The notes: generated by a model from the sequence alone, not told the origin. A stretch of 64,000 nucleotides of DNA from Flavobacterium acetivorans (GCF_020911885.1 NZ_CP087132.1:2108001-2172000), one strand, 5' to 3'; shown: positions 35,038 through 45,885, counted from the stretch's first letter. Translations and numbers: made by a program.

Positions 35038-38000
35038 ATGAAAAATACACTGAAAATTTTATTAATTATGATGTTTTTTGGGGTAAGTCTCAAAATTCAT
35101 GCACAAATAGAGGTCACTCCTTATGATCAATTACCGGGGGTAATGAGTATCAATAAGCCGTCATACAGTGAGAGTTATCCTGATTGGGCTAAAATGCTTT
35201 ACCAATATCCTATAAATTATAATGAAATTGAACAAAAGTTTCAATTGTATATAAAGGAACACGAAGGTGAAAAGAATGCCATTATCCGTTATTATAAACT
35301 TTGGAGACCTATTGTTTCTGGATATGCTGATGCGAATGGGTTTATTAAATTACCAAGTTCAAAAGAACAAAGAAAGGCTTTTGAAAAAGCAAAAAAAATA
35401 ACTGCTAGAACAGCGGACGCTTCCAATTCGCAATGGTCTTTTTTGGGACCAAAAAATACCTTTTGGTTAAATGAATCTAATAACACTGGCGCTCAAGCTG
35501 TGGCTCCTTGGCAGGTAAATGTCTATTCCTTTGATGTTTTTAAAGGAGATTCCAACATTTTATATTGTGGAACCGAAACGGGTTATATAAATAAAACAAC
35601 TGATGGAGGGAAAAATTGGACATTACTTGCTCAGAATTACATTTTTAATGGAGTTATGGACATAGCTATTCATCCTACAAATTCTAATATCGTATATGCT
35701 TCGGGCGGGGGACAGATTCATAAAACTGCTGATGGGGGTGAGAGCTGGACTGCAATGTTAGCTCCTAATGCTAAATTTTCAGCAAATCATATTCTCATTG
35801 ATCCTAGTAATCACAATAAAATTGTAGCATCTGCTGATAACGGAATTTTTATATCTATAGATGCAGGTATTACATGGACACAAAAATCAACAATCAAAAC
35901 ATTTGACTTTGAGTTTAAACTAGGTGATAGTAATACAATTTATACCATAGTTAAAAGTTCAACAGGTAATTTCGATGCACAACAATCTCTAGACGGTGGA
36001 AATACATTTACTTCAATTGTTGGATTTCCAGCCGGAATATCTGAACAGTCCGGGGGGTTAATAGCTGTGACTGCAGCAAATCCAAATTTGGTTTTAGCAA
36101 CGATGTTAAGTTCAGATAATACACCGCAATTATATAGAGGAATTGTAAGTAATGGAACATGGACTTGGTCAAAGGTTAAAGATTGTAATACAACTTCATT
36201 TCCTTATAATAATGGTCAGGGGTACTATGACTTAGTTTTGGAAATGTCACCAACAGATGAAAATCAATATATGGTAGGAACAACCACCTTGTTTAAAACT
36301 AATAATGGGGGACAGAGTTTTGATGCTATTGGAGGTTATTTTGGAAGGTTTAATATTCATCCTGATATTCAAGATATGCAATGGTTGTCAGATGGTTCCG
36401 TTTGGGTAGCTACTGATGGGGGAATGAGTTATTCTACAGATGGTTTTGAAACTGATTTTCAAGCCAGAATTAATGGATTGATTGGTTCTGACATGTGGGG
36501 CTTTGATCAAGGCTGGAACGAAGATATTATTGTAGGCGGAAGGTACCATAATGGAAATACCGCCCTTGCCGATTTCTATAACGGAAAAGCTTTAAGAATG
36601 GGTGGAGCAGAATCCGCCACAGGTTGGGTACTGAAGGGCAAAAGCCGTCAAGTAGCTTTTGATGATCTTGGAGGAGGTTGGGTTTTACCAAGCACAGCAG
36701 AAGGACCGCCTGAAGGTAGGTTTTCTTTCGGTAAATACCCTAATATGTTTGAATACGGAGGGCAACGAGGAAGTTTAATTCATCATCCTAATTATCATGA
36801 TGTGTTGTTTTTAGGACAAGGAAAAAGTTTTTGGAAGAGTACTGATAATGGAAAAAGTTTTAAATCAATTTATACTTTTCCAGGAGATGTTCTTTGCGTG
36901 CAAATAAGTAGAGTGAATCCAAATGTAATTTATGCCGATGTTGCTGGGGCTGGATTTTACAGAAGTGAAGATCAGGGAGTAACATGGGTTTATAAGCCCT
37001 CATTGAGTACCAATGCTAATGGGGGGACAAAGATGAGCGGACGCACCAATATTGCTCTTTCTTTATATGATGAAAATACTGTATATGCTTGTTACTCTAA
37101 CGGACTTTGGGGTGCAACTAAAGGAATGGTTTTTAAATCAACAGATGGAGGAAGTACATGGGTAAATTGGACAGGAACCGTTGATGTCTATACCAAGTGT
37201 CTAGTAGTACAGCCAGGTGAGGACGGAAATGATTTAGTGTATTTGTTTTCAACAGCAAAACAAGGAGACGAATCAAAAGCGTATTACAGAAATAGTACGG
37301 ATACCGCATGGAAAACCTTTTCTAACAACTATCCTGGCGCTTTTGAGATCAATACAGTAATGCCATTTTTTAGAGATGGGAAAATGCGACTTGCTGGTGA
37401 TGGTGGAGTTTGGGAATCACCTTTACAGGTGCAAAATTATATTCCAATTATCACTCCTTGGGTAGAAACTGCTACTAATAATTGTATGGATAACCTACTT
37501 CATTTTGATGATCATTCTATTTTAAATCATACAGGGGCGAGTTGGAAATGGGATATTTCTCCTACACCAGCTTATATAAATGATGCAAATATCAGAAATC
37601 CGGAAGTACGACTAGGAACTCCTGGAAGCTACGATGTTACATTAACAGTAACCGTGAATGGAGTAGCTTATTCGAAAACTATAAAAAAAATGGTTACAAC
37701 AACTACTTGTCCTTCTATAACAGATTGTGGGAATCCAGCTGAATTGCCTAAGAGTGAGTGGAAACTGATTTATGCAGACAGTCAGCAAGGAGATGGACCA
37801 GCTACAAATGCTTTTGACGGAAATCCAAGTACGATTTGGCATACGAGATGGAGTCCATCTGTGGATCCAATTCCTCATGAAATTCAGATTGATTTAGGAA
37901 ATAATTATGCAATAAGTAAATTTAATTATTTACCAAGACAGTCGGGTGCTAATGGAAGAATTAAAAAATACGAGTTGTATTTTAGTAATGATAAAACAAA

Positions 38001-39066
38001 CTGGGGAACAGCCAAGTATATTGGTACTTCTGAAAATACTGCAGCTCCGCAAATTGTAGAGTTTGCAACTCCTATAAAAGCTAGGTATATGAGGTTAAAA
38101 GCACTTTCTGAAGTAAACGACGCTGCATTTACCTCAATTGCTGAACTGACATTAACCGGATGTGTAAGTGACAATTGTCCTGATGTAGATAATCCAGATC
38201 AAGCTGATTTTGATATTGATGGAATAGGCGATGCTTGCGATGATGACGATGATAATGATGGCGTACTGGATATAAATGACAATTGTCCTAATACCCCATT
38301 GACTGATAAAGTGGATACTTTTGGCTGTAGTTTGTTTACTTTACCAGTAGATAATTTTAAAACCCAGACTTTTTCAGAAACTTGCAGAAGCAGCAACAAT
38401 GGAAAAGTAGCCATCACAGCGATTAATACTTCTTATAGTTATAAAGTTATACTTAGTAAAGATGGAACTGCTGTTAAGTCAGTAGTGTTTACTGATAAAG
38501 GTGAAATAATTGATTTGCCATCGGGTGTTTATTCTGCTTGTATAACTATTGAAGGAAAATCTGAAGGAGAGTTCAAACGTTGTTTTGATTTGGTTATTAC
38601 TGAACCTGTGGATTTAGCTGTTTTGGCAAAAATTGACAACGATAAAAAATCAATTTCACTAAAATTAATTAACGGTGATAAGTATTATATTGATTTAAAC
38701 GGTGTTAGTTACACAACTAATGAGGGTGATATTGAATTACCTTTAAAACAAGGAGAAAACGCATTGAGAGTTACTACTGGTAAAGATTGTCAAGGTGTTT
38801 TCGAAAAAACAATTTTACTTTCAGAAACTATTGTAGCATATCCTAACCCTTTTACTGACTATTTGGTTATCAATATAGGCAATAGTCCAGATAAAATTGT
38901 AGCGGTTAGAATCTTCGCAATGGGCGGAAAATTAATGCAACTAAGAGATTTACCTGTAAAAAATGGAGAAGTAAGAATTGACGGAAGCTATATCCCAGAA
39001 GGAACTTATCTTGTAAAAGTAGAATCAGATAACATTAACAACAGTTTTAAAATCGTTAAACAATGA
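35038..39066 (+). CDS. Large type IX secreted multidomain protein: BNR/VPS10-like propeller, PKD, F5/8, TSP3, sorting domain
   Basis: The 1342 residues begin with a Sec signal (about 1-22). From about 130 to 790 there are repeated Asp-box motifs ([39 protein letters not shown]) that form one or two beta-propellers, as in sialidases, VPS10 and GH74 proteins. Then come a PKD-like domain (about 808-890), a discoidin domain (about 900-1042), calcium-binding thrombospondin type 3 repeats (about 1043-1095, [19 protein letters not shown]) and a type IX secretion sorting domain from about 1265 ([13 protein letters not shown] to the end). It is probably anchored on or released from the cell surface. 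No catalytic residues can be named, so it may be a hydrolase or a binding protein. Confidence 0.85.
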   Translation: MKNTLKILLIMMFFGVSLKIHAQIEVTPYDQLPGVMSINKPSYSESYPDWAKMLYQYPINYNEIEQKFQLYIKEHEGEKNAIIRYYKLWRPIVSGYADANGFIKLPSSKEQRKAFEKAKKITARTADASNSQWSFLGPKNTFWLNESNNTGAQAVAPWQVNVYSFDVFKGDSNILYCGTETGYINKTTDGGKNWTLLAQNYIFNGVMDIAIHPTNSNIVYASGGGQIHKTADGGESWTAMLAPNAKFSANHILIDPSNHNKIVASADNGIFISIDAGITWTQKSTIKTFDFEFKLGDSNTIYTIVKSSTGNFDAQQSLDGGNTFTSIVGFPAGISEQSGGLIAVTAANPNLVLATMLSSDNTPQLYRGIVSNGTWTWSKVKDCNTTSFPYNNGQGYYDLVLEMSPTDENQYMVGTTTLFKTNNGGQSFDAIGGYFGRFNIHPDIQDMQWLSDGSVWVATDGGMSYSTDGFETDFQARINGLIGSDMWGFDQGWNEDIIVGGRYHNGNTALADFYNGKALRMGGAESATGWVLKGKSRQVAFDDLGGGWVLPSTAEGPPEGRFSFGKYPNMFEYGGQRGSLIHHPNYHDVLFLGQGKSFWKSTDNGKSFKSIYTFPGDVLCVQISRVNPNVIYADVAGAGFYRSEDQGVTWVYKPSLSTNANGGTKMSGRTNIALSLYDENTVYACYSNGLWGATKGMVFKSTDGGSTWVNWTGTVDVYTKCLVVQPGEDGNDLVYLFSTAKQGDESKAYYRNSTDTAWKTFSNNYPGAFEINTVMPFFRDGKMRLAGDGGVWESPLQVQNYIPIITPWVETATNNCMDNLLHFDDHSILNHTGASWKWDISPTPAYINDANIRNPEVRLGTPGSYDVTLTVTVNGVAYSKTIKKMVTTTTCPSITDCGNPAELPKSEWKLIYADSQQGDGPATNAFDGNPSTIWHTRWSPSVDPIPHEIQIDLGNNYAISKFNYLPRQSGANGRIKKYELYFSNDKTNWGTAKYIGTSENTAAPQIVEFATPIKARYMRLKALSEVNDAAFTSIAELTLTGCVSDNCPDVDNPDQADFDIDGIGDACDDDDDNDGVLDINDNCPNTPLTDKVDTFGCSLFTLPVDNFKTQTFSETCRSSNNGKVAITAINTSYSYKVILSKDGTAVKSVVFTDKGEIIDLPSGVYSACITIEGKSEGEFKRCFDLVITEPVDLAVLAKIDNDKKSISLKLINGDKYYIDLNGVSYTTNEGDIELPLKQGENALRVTTGKDCQGVFEKTILLSETIVAYPNPFTDYLVINIGNSPDKIVAVRIFAMGGKLMQLRDLPVKNGEVRIDGSYIPEGTYLVKVESDNINNSFKIVKQ

Positions 39067-39755
39067 AAAAAATCTTATTTCTAAGTATATTTATTTCCAT
39101 TTTTGCCTGCAGTAGTGGAGGTGGAGATGGCGAAACAGTGCCGGCCAAAAAAGATCCAATAGTTGCAAAGCTAGTTTTTCCAAATGCCAATAGCGAGTGT
39201 ACTGAGGGCACAAATAAAACTCCAACGCAGAGTAATATAAAGTTTGAATGGATTCCTGGTGAAGGTTCTGAATATTTTGGACTGATTGTAAAAAACCTGG
39301 ATTCCGGTGTGAGTACAACTTATAGCACTACGAAAAGCTTCTATGAATTGCAACTCACAAGGGGAGTTGCGTATTCTTGGTATGTGATTTCAAGTTCTGC
39401 CAGTTCTACTGTTAAGGCGACTAGTGAGACATGGAAGTTTTATAATGCAGCTGAAGGAAGTAGTTCATATGCTCCATTTCCTGCCGAAGCTGTAAGTCCT
39501 AAAATGAATGAAAGTGTTAAGGAGAACTCAATTATTCTTGATTGGACTGCAACTGATATTGATAATGATATAGCTAGTTATGAAGTCTATTTAGGAACGA
39601 CTAACCCGCCTTTATTATTTAAAGCAAATGTGGTGGAAAGTGTTTTAAATACAGTTCCGGTAGAATCAGGAAAAAAATATTATTGGAAAGTACTAACTAA
39701 AGACCTTGCTGGTAATGTTTCTGTTTCGGATGTTTATAGTTTCAACGTGAATTAA
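39063..39755 (+). CDS. Small lipoprotein with two fibronectin type III-like domains
   Basis: The start overlaps the stop of the propeller gene by four bases (ATGA), implying translational coupling. A lipobox at C16 (SIFAC) is followed by a glycine/serine-rich linker and two FN3-like domains: about 35-130 ([18 protein letters not shown] ... YSWYVISSS) and about 140-230 ([21 protein letters not shown] ... [24 protein letters not shown]). It looks like a surface accessory of the large protein. I do not recognise a more specific family. Confidence 0.78.
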   Translation: MKKILFLSIFISIFACSSGGGDGETVPAKKDPIVAKLVFPNANSECTEGTNKTPTQSNIKFEWIPGEGSEYFGLIVKNLDSGVSTTYSTTKSFYELQLTRGVAYSWYVISSSASSTVKATSETWKFYNAAEGSSSYAPFPAEAVSPKMNESVKENSIILDWTATDIDNDIASYEVYLGTTNPPLLFKANVVESVLNTVPVESGKKYYWKVLTKDLAGNVSVSDVYSFNVN

Positions 39756-39788
39756 ATAAGCTATTGTCATATAATGATTATGGTTTGA

Positions 39789-39827
39789 TAAATAAGGCTA
39801 AGGAATTGTTTTCCGAGGCCTTATTTA
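39789..39827 (+). terminator. Terminator after the FN3 lipoprotein gene
   Basis: TAAATAAGGC (39789-39798) pairs perfectly with GCCTTATTTA (39818-39827); an inner GGAA/TTCC stem closes the loop. A/T-rich sequence follows on both sides. Confidence 0.75.
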
Positions 39828-39880
39828 ATAAATTTAAAATAGTACCAGTGTCTTTGTAATTGAACTGTTTTTAAAAGCAA

Positions 39881-40390
39881 ATGCAAAAAAATAACAAGCA
39901 TATTATCCTAATTTTTATAACGCTATTGTATATTTTGCAATTGTGTCTTGTTTTTCCCAGAACTTTAATTGTAAATATGCAACAGTTTAGAGCTAAGAAT
40001 CAAATTTCAAAAAAGTATTTGGAGTTACATAAAGAAATTGCATTAAAGGATTGGGAGCTTCTGGATGATAAAAAAGAAATCAAAATCAATAATACTTTTT
40101 ATGATGTGATTTCTTTTAAGATAATCGCTCAAAAGGTAATTGTTCAAGTAGCAAAAGATGATTTTGAAAGTAGTCTGAGAATATCATTTCAAAATATTTT
40201 AAACAATAATAAAGTTTTAAATTCGAATAAAAAGAAAACTTTGAATTCTTATAAATGGATGACATTAAGGACCCTTAATAAAAGTGAGCTTATGACTTAT
40301 ATTCCCCGTTTTTCAATTATTTTATTTTCATTATATCTTACTGGAAAAGAAAATAAAGTAATTGAATTTATTGACCGGCCGCCTTGTTAA
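39881..40390 (+). CDS. Unknown protein upstream of a heme-type TonB receptor
   Basis: I do not recognise the family with certainty. The 169 residues start with a hydrophobic segment (about 8-28, HIILIFITLLYILQLCLVFP) that is probably a membrane anchor, followed by a lysine-rich soluble part (KDWELLDDKKEIKINNTFYDVISFKIIAQKVIVQVAKDDFES) and a second hydrophobic stretch (about 140-156). It ends RPPC. It lies 48 bases before the TonB receptor gene and is probably co-transcribed with it. Small proteins in this position are seen before TonB receptors in flavobacteria, but their role is unknown. Confidence 0.75.
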   Translation: MQKNNKHIILIFITLLYILQLCLVFPRTLIVNMQQFRAKNQISKKYLELHKEIALKDWELLDDKKEIKINNTFYDVISFKIIAQKVIVQVAKDDFESSLRISFQNILNNNKVLNSNKKKTLNSYKWMTLRTLNKSELMTYIPRFSIILFSLYLTGKENKVIEFIDRPPC

Positions 40391-40438
40391 TTTGTTGGTT
40401 TTAAAAAGAATAAAAGTACTCATCAACGAATTTAATTT

Positions 40439-42634
40439 ATGAAAAAAATATTATCTCTAGTAAGCTGTTTGGTTACCATGACTGGCTTTGCACAGACTCA
40501 AACGGATACAGTCAAAACAATTCACTTAAAAGAAGTTAAACTCGGTTTGTATCGTTATAACAAATCGAATAAGAAAACGACGCAGCAAATAGTATCAATT
40601 TCTCAAAAAGAGATTGAACTTCAAAATTTTCAAAACACAGCCGATATTTTGGCTAATAGTGGAACAGTAACTGTCCAGAAATCCCAACAAGGAGGAGGAA
40701 GCCCTGTTATTCGAGGCTTTGAAGCCAATAGAATTTTAGTATTGGTTGACGGAATACGGATGAACAATCTTATTTTTAGAGCAGGACATTTGCAAAACGT
40801 GATTACGGTTGATGAAAATATGTTAGAACAAGTGGATGTGCTTTTTGGACCATCTTCTACCGCTTTTGGTAGTGATGCCCTTGGAGGAGCAATTAATTTA
40901 CAGACTAAAGATCCGTTGCTTTTATCGGAAACAAGAAATAAAATTTTATCAGGAAATGCCAGTTCACGTTATAGTACAGCTAATAAGGAAAAATCAGTTT
41001 ATGTAGATTTTAATTTTGCAGCAAATAAATGGGGAGCTTTGACTGCTGTTTCTTTCAATGATTTTGGAGATCTAAGAATGGGAAGTCATAAAAATGGTAA
41101 GAACGATCATTTTGGCGAGCGACCTTACTATGTAGAAACTGAAAACAATGTCGATAAATTAGTGGCAAATTCGAATAAGTACATTCAAAAAAATTCAGGA
41201 TACAAGCAATACAATGCAATGCAGAAAGTGATTTTTGAACCTAATGAAACCACTGAGCACAGTTTGAATCTACAATATTCTACTAGCTCGGATGTACCTA
41301 GATACGATCGATTGACAGATCCTAAAGGAAGCGGATTAAAGTATGCGAGCTGGTATTATGGACCGCAAAACAGATTTTTGGCAGCTTATAAATTGACTAA
41401 AGAAAAGGCTTTATTTAATAGTAATATGACTTTAGGATTGAGTTATCAAAATGTGGAGGAAAGCCGAATCAGCAGAAAATTTAATGATGATATTACTAAA
41501 AGCCAGTTTGAAAAAGTAAATGTTTTTTCTGTAAATGCTGATTTCAAAACTAAAATAGGGAACGGTGATTTTCTTTATGGTTTAGAAGCTTTTCATGATA
41601 ATGTGAATTCGAGTGCGACTAAGGTAAATAGAGTAACTAATACTACATCTGCAGCTGATACCAGATATCCAAACGGATATAATTATACCCTAAGAACGGA
41701 TTTGTTTGCTACCTATAATGCTAATATTACCCAAAATACTTCTTATAATTTGGGAGTCAGAGCGGGTTATGTGACTCTAAAAAGTACTATTGCTGATAAT
41801 TCTATTTTTAGTTTGCCTTTCAACTCAATTCATCAAGATAATTTTACTTATAGTGGGGCAGTGGGAATTGTAAATAACAATGCGTTATCTAGAATTGCTT
41901 TTAATTTATCTACCGCTTTTCGTGTGCCAAATATTGATGATTTAGGAAAAGTGTTCGAGTCAGGTGAAGGAATGTTAATTGTGCCGAATCCAAATATTAA
42001 ACCAGAAAAATCAGTAACTGCTGATCTTAGTATTGCTTTGTGGCAAGGGAAAAAGCTTCGTTTTGAAAACACCTTATATTATACCCGTTTATTTGATGCG
42101 ATTGTTAACGATCATTTTTTGTTTAACGGACAAAGTACAGTTGATTATGGAGGAGTGTTAAGTGAGGTTTTTGCAAATCAAAATAAAGGAGAAGCCCGTA
42201 TAGCGGGTATAACTTCAAGCTTGAAGGTGCTTATCACAAAACCTTTATTGTTTTACGGATCTTTCAACTTCACTAACGGAGTTATAAAAGATAAAAATGG
42301 AGATAAACCATTGGATCATATTCCTCCTTTTTATGGAAAAGTAGGTTTGAGTTTCGAAAACAAGAAGCTTAATATGGATTTTTACTTGCTTTATAATGGT
42401 AAAAAAAGAATTAACGATTATTATCTAAATGGGGAAGACAATGAGCAGTATGCTCCAGAAGGAGGAATGCCGTCTTGGACAACATTGAATTTAAAAGGAG
42501 GGCTTTCCGTAGCTAAAAATTTCAAGATTTTTTCTGGCATAGAAAATATCTTTGATATTCAATACCGAACTTTTGCTTCAGGAATTAATGCAGCTGGACG
42601 AAATGTTTATTTAGGTGCCAAATATGGATTTTAA
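40439..42634 (+). CDS. TonB-dependent outer-membrane receptor of the heme/hemoglobin type
   Basis: This 731-residue outer-membrane receptor has a signal peptide ending near residue 19 (MTGFAQ). The plug runs from about 45 to 160 (NTADILANSGTVTVQKSQQGGGSPVIRGFEANRILVLVDGIRMNN ... GPSSTAFGSDALGGAINL). The barrel includes AFRVPNIDDLGKVFES and VPNPNIKPEKSVTADL, matching the NPNL region of hemoglobin/transferrin/lactoferrin-type receptors. It lacks the CarboxypepD_reg domain of SusC proteins and has no SusD partner, so it imports heme or another iron source rather than glycans. It ends with the terminal-aromatic strand VYLGAKYGF. A strong terminator follows. Confidence 0.88.
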   Translation: MKKILSLVSCLVTMTGFAQTQTDTVKTIHLKEVKLGLYRYNKSNKKTTQQIVSISQKEIELQNFQNTADILANSGTVTVQKSQQGGGSPVIRGFEANRILVLVDGIRMNNLIFRAGHLQNVITVDENMLEQVDVLFGPSSTAFGSDALGGAINLQTKDPLLLSETRNKILSGNASSRYSTANKEKSVYVDFNFAANKWGALTAVSFNDFGDLRMGSHKNGKNDHFGERPYYVETENNVDKLVANSNKYIQKNSGYKQYNAMQKVIFEPNETTEHSLNLQYSTSSDVPRYDRLTDPKGSGLKYASWYYGPQNRFLAAYKLTKEKALFNSNMTLGLSYQNVEESRISRKFNDDITKSQFEKVNVFSVNADFKTKIGNGDFLYGLEAFHDNVNSSATKVNRVTNTTSAADTRYPNGYNYTLRTDLFATYNANITQNTSYNLGVRAGYVTLKSTIADNSIFSLPFNSIHQDNFTYSGAVGIVNNNALSRIAFNLSTAFRVPNIDDLGKVFESGEGMLIVPNPNIKPEKSVTADLSIALWQGKKLRFENTLYYTRLFDAIVNDHFLFNGQSTVDYGGVLSEVFANQNKGEARIAGITSSLKVLITKPLLFYGSFNFTNGVIKDKNGDKPLDHIPPFYGKVGLSFENKKLNMDFYLLYNGKKRINDYYLNGEDNEQYAPEGGMPSWTTLNLKGGLSVAKNFKIFSGIENIFDIQYRTFASGINAAGRNVYLGAKYGF

Positions 42635-42659
42635 GTAAACGAGTATAATGTTTTTTTTT

Positions 42660-42694
42660 AAAGTTCGAATAGTTTCAACTATTCGAACTTTTTA
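42660..42694 (+). terminator. Terminator after the heme-type receptor gene
   Basis: A perfect 15-bp stem (AAAGTTCGAATAGTT with its complement) closes a two-base apex and is preceded by a run of Ts and followed by TTAG. It probably works in both directions. Confidence 0.8.
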
Positions 42695-42796
42695 GTTATT
42701 AGTAAGAAATTAAAGCTCTTTTTTTGGGAAAGCTTCATTAGTTTTTCTAAAAAATGAATAATGTCTTTTTTTAATCGATGCAAAATGTTAATATTG

Positions 42797-42857
42797 TGTG
42801 TTCGAACACATTTTTATTTCATTTTCTTGTTTTATTAAAATTTAATATATATTTTCG
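42797..42857 (+). promoter_or_regulatory. LacI-type operator plus promoter (site C) of the DUF3472-GH109 unit
   Basis: TGTGTTCGAACACA (42797-42810) is a perfect 14-bp palindrome identical to the core of site A. Exactly 41 bases after CACAT comes TTTCG of TATATATTTTCG. The segment TTTATTAAAATTTAATATAT between operator and -7 is identical to that of site B, so the two promoters share a recent origin or strong constraint. Confidence 0.82.
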
Positions 42858-42974
42858 TCTTTCTTAAGGAAAAGATTGATAACAAAACAGGTGTGAAATC
42901 AATAGTATTTGAGTTTTAAAAAGTAATAATCTACCCCAGTTTTCGTATCGCCATTAACTATTTAACCAAAAAAA

Positions 42975-44300
42975 ATGAAAAAAGTAGTTTATTTATTTTT
43001 TGCTTTTTTATCAGTGACAATTTCTAGGGCTAATAACAATGACAGTTCAGAAAAAACAATTAGCAAAAAAAATCCAAAAGTTCAAATTTCATTGCCATTA
43101 GCCGGTAATGCGTACAGTTCTATGCATTTAGATAGCAGGACGATTACTGATAATGGAATAGAAAACTGGACTGATTCGAAAGAGTATTTTACAGCTTATT
43201 TTAGGGTTTCTAATCCAGGGACTTTCCAGGTTACTATAGAGGAATCAGTTGTAATTTCGGGTAAATCAGAATTGGAGTTTTCTATCAATAAGGAATCAAA
43301 GAGGGTAAAACTAAATGCTTCTGCCCAAAAGAAAGCCATTGTAGTGGGAAATTGGAAAATTACCAAAGAAGGTTATGTTGCAATTGTAATTAAAGGTTTA
43401 AATAAATCGGGAACAAACTTTCCTGCCATTAGCCGTTTGACTATCAGCAGTACTGATTATGACGGCAAAATAGCTTATGTTCCTAATAATGAAGGTGATT
43501 TTTATCATTGGGGAAGACGTGGGCCATCGGTACATTTAAATTATCAAGCTCCTGAAAATGTAAATGCTGAATGGTATTATAATGAAATGACCATTCCTGT
43601 AGGCGAGGATAAAATAGGTTCTTATTTTATGGCCAATGGTTTTGGTGAAGGCTATTTTGGTATTCAAGTAAATTCCGATAAAGAGAGAAGAGTTTTGTTT
43701 TCTGTCTGGAGTCCTTTCACGACAGATGATCCTAATAGTATTCCGGAATCGCACAAAATTAAATTGTTAAAAAAAGGGAATAATGTAACCACAGGTGAAT
43801 TTGGCAACGAAGGTTCAGGTGGACAAAGTTATTTGAAATACAATTGGATAGCCGGTACAACTTACAAATTCTTGCTTAGAGGTACACCTCAAGGCAATAA
43901 TTCAACAAACTATACCGCCTATTTTTTTGCTCCAGAGACGGGGCAATGGCAATTAATTGCTAGTTTTAATAGACCTCAGACTAATACTTACTTGAAACGT
44001 TTTCATTCTTTTTTAGAGAATTTTATTCCCGCTCAAGGAGATTTTTCTCGAATGGTCGTATTCAATAATCAATGGTTTTGTGATGACAAAGGAAATTGGA
44101 ATGAATTAAATAGCGCAAAATTTTCTGTAGACAACACCGCTAAACAGGGGTATAGAATGGATTATTCAGGTGGTTTAAACCCAGATGGTTTTTATCTTAA
44201 AAATGGAGGTTTTTACAATGAATTTTCTGTTCCAGGAACTACATTCAGCAGACCCCTTACAAATAAAAGCCCAAATATAGATTTTAACAGTCTGCCTTAG
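42975..44300 (+). CDS. Secreted DUF5077-DUF3472 protein
   Basis: The protein has a signal peptide ending near residue 19 (TISRA) and two recognisable domains: DUF5077 (about 35-165, a beta-sandwich with YFTAYFRVSNPGTFQVTIEE) and DUF3472 (about 175-420, with DFYHWGRRGPSVHLNY, YFMANGFGEGYFGIQVNS, RVLFSVWSPF and TTGEFGNEGSGGQSYLKYNW). This pair is common in Bacteroidota glycan loci and no enzymatic activity is established for it. It shares the LacI-type promoter with the GH109 gene that follows after 100 bases, so a function in binding or processing GalNAc-containing glycans is a fair guess. The mature protein is probably periplasmic. Confidence 0.85.
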   Translation: MKKVVYLFFAFLSVTISRANNNDSSEKTISKKNPKVQISLPLAGNAYSSMHLDSRTITDNGIENWTDSKEYFTAYFRVSNPGTFQVTIEESVVISGKSELEFSINKESKRVKLNASAQKKAIVVGNWKITKEGYVAIVIKGLNKSGTNFPAISRLTISSTDYDGKIAYVPNNEGDFYHWGRRGPSVHLNYQAPENVNAEWYYNEMTIPVGEDKIGSYFMANGFGEGYFGIQVNSDKERRVLFSVWSPFTTDDPNSIPESHKIKLLKKGNNVTTGEFGNEGSGGQSYLKYNWIAGTTYKFLLRGTPQGNNSTNYTAYFFAPETGQWQLIASFNRPQTNTYLKRFHSFLENFIPAQGDFSRMVVFNNQWFCDDKGNWNELNSAKFSVDNTAKQGYRMDYSGGLNPDGFYLKNGGFYNEFSVPGTTFSRPLTNKSPNIDFNSLP

Positions 44301-44400
44301 AAAAGATTTATATTTTTGAAAGTAAAGGTAGAAAACATAAAAATGATACCATCATAAGTATCATTCCTATTATTAAAACTAAATAAATTAAATCAAAATT

Positions 44401-45777
44401 ATGAAAAGTAGTATTTCTAAATTTTTCCTGATAGCTTGTCTATTAGTGGGTTGGGCTAATGCCTCTGCCCAAATGATTAAAACCCCTACGCCTAAGCGCC
44501 CAAAGGGTCAAACCGATGTGTTGCGTTTAACAGTTGATCCTATTCCAACTGTAAGAGTGGCTTTTATAGGTTTGGGAATGCGTGGACCAGGTGCCGTTGA
44601 GCGTATGACACACATTCCTGGTGTTGAAATTGTTGCTCTTTGCGACTTGCTAGAGAACAGAACGCAAAAAGCAAATGAGATTTTAGTTAAAGCAGGTCTT
44701 CCAAAAGCATTAGAATTTTCTGGAGAAGAGGGGTGGCGTAAAGTAACTGCTTTGCCTAATGTTGATCTTGTTTACATTGCAACAGACTGGAAACACCATG
44801 CAGAAATGGGAGTTCAAGCAATGAAAGACGGTAAAAACGTAGCAATCGAAGTTCCTGGAGCTATGACAATGAAGGAAATCTGGGATCTTATCAACACTTC
44901 CGAAAAAACTCGTAAGCACTGTATGATGTTAGAAAACTGTGTATACGATTTCTTTGAATTGACTACTTTGAACATGGCTCAACAAGGTTTGTTTGGAGAA
45001 ATCCTACATGCTGAAGGGGCTTATATTCACGGTTTACAACCTTTCTGGGGAGCTTACTGGGATAACTGGAGAATGGATTACAACAAGAAACACCGTGGGG
45101 ATATATACGCTACGCACGGGATGGGACCAGCTGCACAAGCATTAAACATTCACCGTGGAGATAAAATGAACTATTTAGTTTCTATGGATACTAAAGCAGT
45201 TGGAAATCCCGCTTACATCAAAGAAAAAACAGGTGAAGATGTGAAAGACTTCAGAAATGGAGATCACACAATGACTATGATTCGTACCGAAAAAGGAAAA
45301 ACGATCCAAATTCAACACGATGTAACTTCTCCTCGTCCATACAGCCGTATGTATCAATTAAGCGGAACTAAAGGTTTTGCTAATAAATACCCGCAAGAAG
45401 GATATGCATTAGATTCAAAAACAATCGGAACTGAAGTGGCTCCAAACCATGAAAATTTAAATGCTCATAGTTTTGTTCCTGCTGAAGTGAAAAAAGCTTT
45501 GATGGAAAAATACAAGCATCCTATCGTTAAAGATATAGAAGAACAAGCTAAAAAAGTAGGTGGTCACGGAGGTATGGATTTCATTATGGATTACCGTTTG
45601 ATCTACTGTCTTCAAAAAGGTCTTCCATTAGATATGGATGTTTATGATTTAGCAGAATGGTCTTGTCTTGCACCATTGACTGAAATTTCTCTTGATAATA
45701 ATTCTGCCCCAGTTGAAATCCCTGATTTTACTCGTGGAGGGTGGAACAAGTTAAAAAGACTTGAATTTGCTCAATAG
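44401..45777 (+). CDS. GH109 family alpha-N-acetylgalactosaminidase (Gfo/Idh/MocA fold)
   Basis: GH109 enzymes use tightly bound NAD to cleave terminal N-acetylgalactosamine through an oxidation-elimination cycle. The Rossmann motif GLGMRGP is at 57-63, followed by family segments EVPGAMT (150-156), YATHGMGP (236-243, with the catalytic-region histidine H239), PRPYS (Y314) and GHGGMDF (388-394). These match the Elizabethkingia A-antigen-cleaving enzyme at equivalent places (YPTHGVGP, HGGMDY). The signal peptide (1-24, ending ASAQ) looks Sec-type without twin arginines. The gene uses CGT, CAC and TTC codons more often than neighbours, suggesting high expression. Some family members prefer beta-GalNAc, so the anomer is not settled. 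Confidence 0.9.
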   Translation: MKSSISKFFLIACLLVGWANASAQMIKTPTPKRPKGQTDVLRLTVDPIPTVRVAFIGLGMRGPGAVERMTHIPGVEIVALCDLLENRTQKANEILVKAGLPKALEFSGEEGWRKVTALPNVDLVYIATDWKHHAEMGVQAMKDGKNVAIEVPGAMTMKEIWDLINTSEKTRKHCMMLENCVYDFFELTTLNMAQQGLFGEILHAEGAYIHGLQPFWGAYWDNWRMDYNKKHRGDIYATHGMGPAAQALNIHRGDKMNYLVSMDTKAVGNPAYIKEKTGEDVKDFRNGDHTMTMIRTEKGKTIQIQHDVTSPRPYSRMYQLSGTKGFANKYPQEGYALDSKTIGTEVAPNHENLNAHSFVPAEVKKALMEKYKHPIVKDIEEQAKKVGGHGGMDFIMDYRLIYCLQKGLPLDMDVYDLAEWSCLAPLTEISLDNNSAPVEIPDFTRGGWNKLKRLEFAQ

Positions 45778-45841
45778 TAAACTGGTATTAAGAAAATAAA
45801 TAACTTCTATAGAGTTTTTCCTTCTTAAACAACAATTGAAA

Positions 45842-45885
45842 AACACCTTTGTGAATTCTAATTCAATTCATAAGGGTGTTTTTTT
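45842..45885 (+). terminator. Terminator after the GH109 gene
   Basis: AACACCTTTGTGAATT pairs with AATTCATAAGGGTGTT (two wobbles) around a 7-base loop, followed by TTTTT. Confidence 0.85.

Larger units (their letters stand above)
42635..42974 (+). other. Regulatory region before the DUF3472-GH109 unit
   Basis: This 340-base gap contains the receptor terminator (42660-42694) and the LacI-type promoter site C (42797-42857). The remaining leader of about 115 bases shows no gene. Confidence 0.7.

Noticed and set aside
39842..39852. Half copy of the galactose-type motif (TACCAGTGTC) before the unknown gene at 39881
   Set aside because: Only one repeat is present and no TAnnTTTG box stands 21 bases away in the right orientation.
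45783..45790. ACTGGTA after the GH109 stop
   Set aside because: A lone 7-base match without a partner repeat, and it lies before the terminator.
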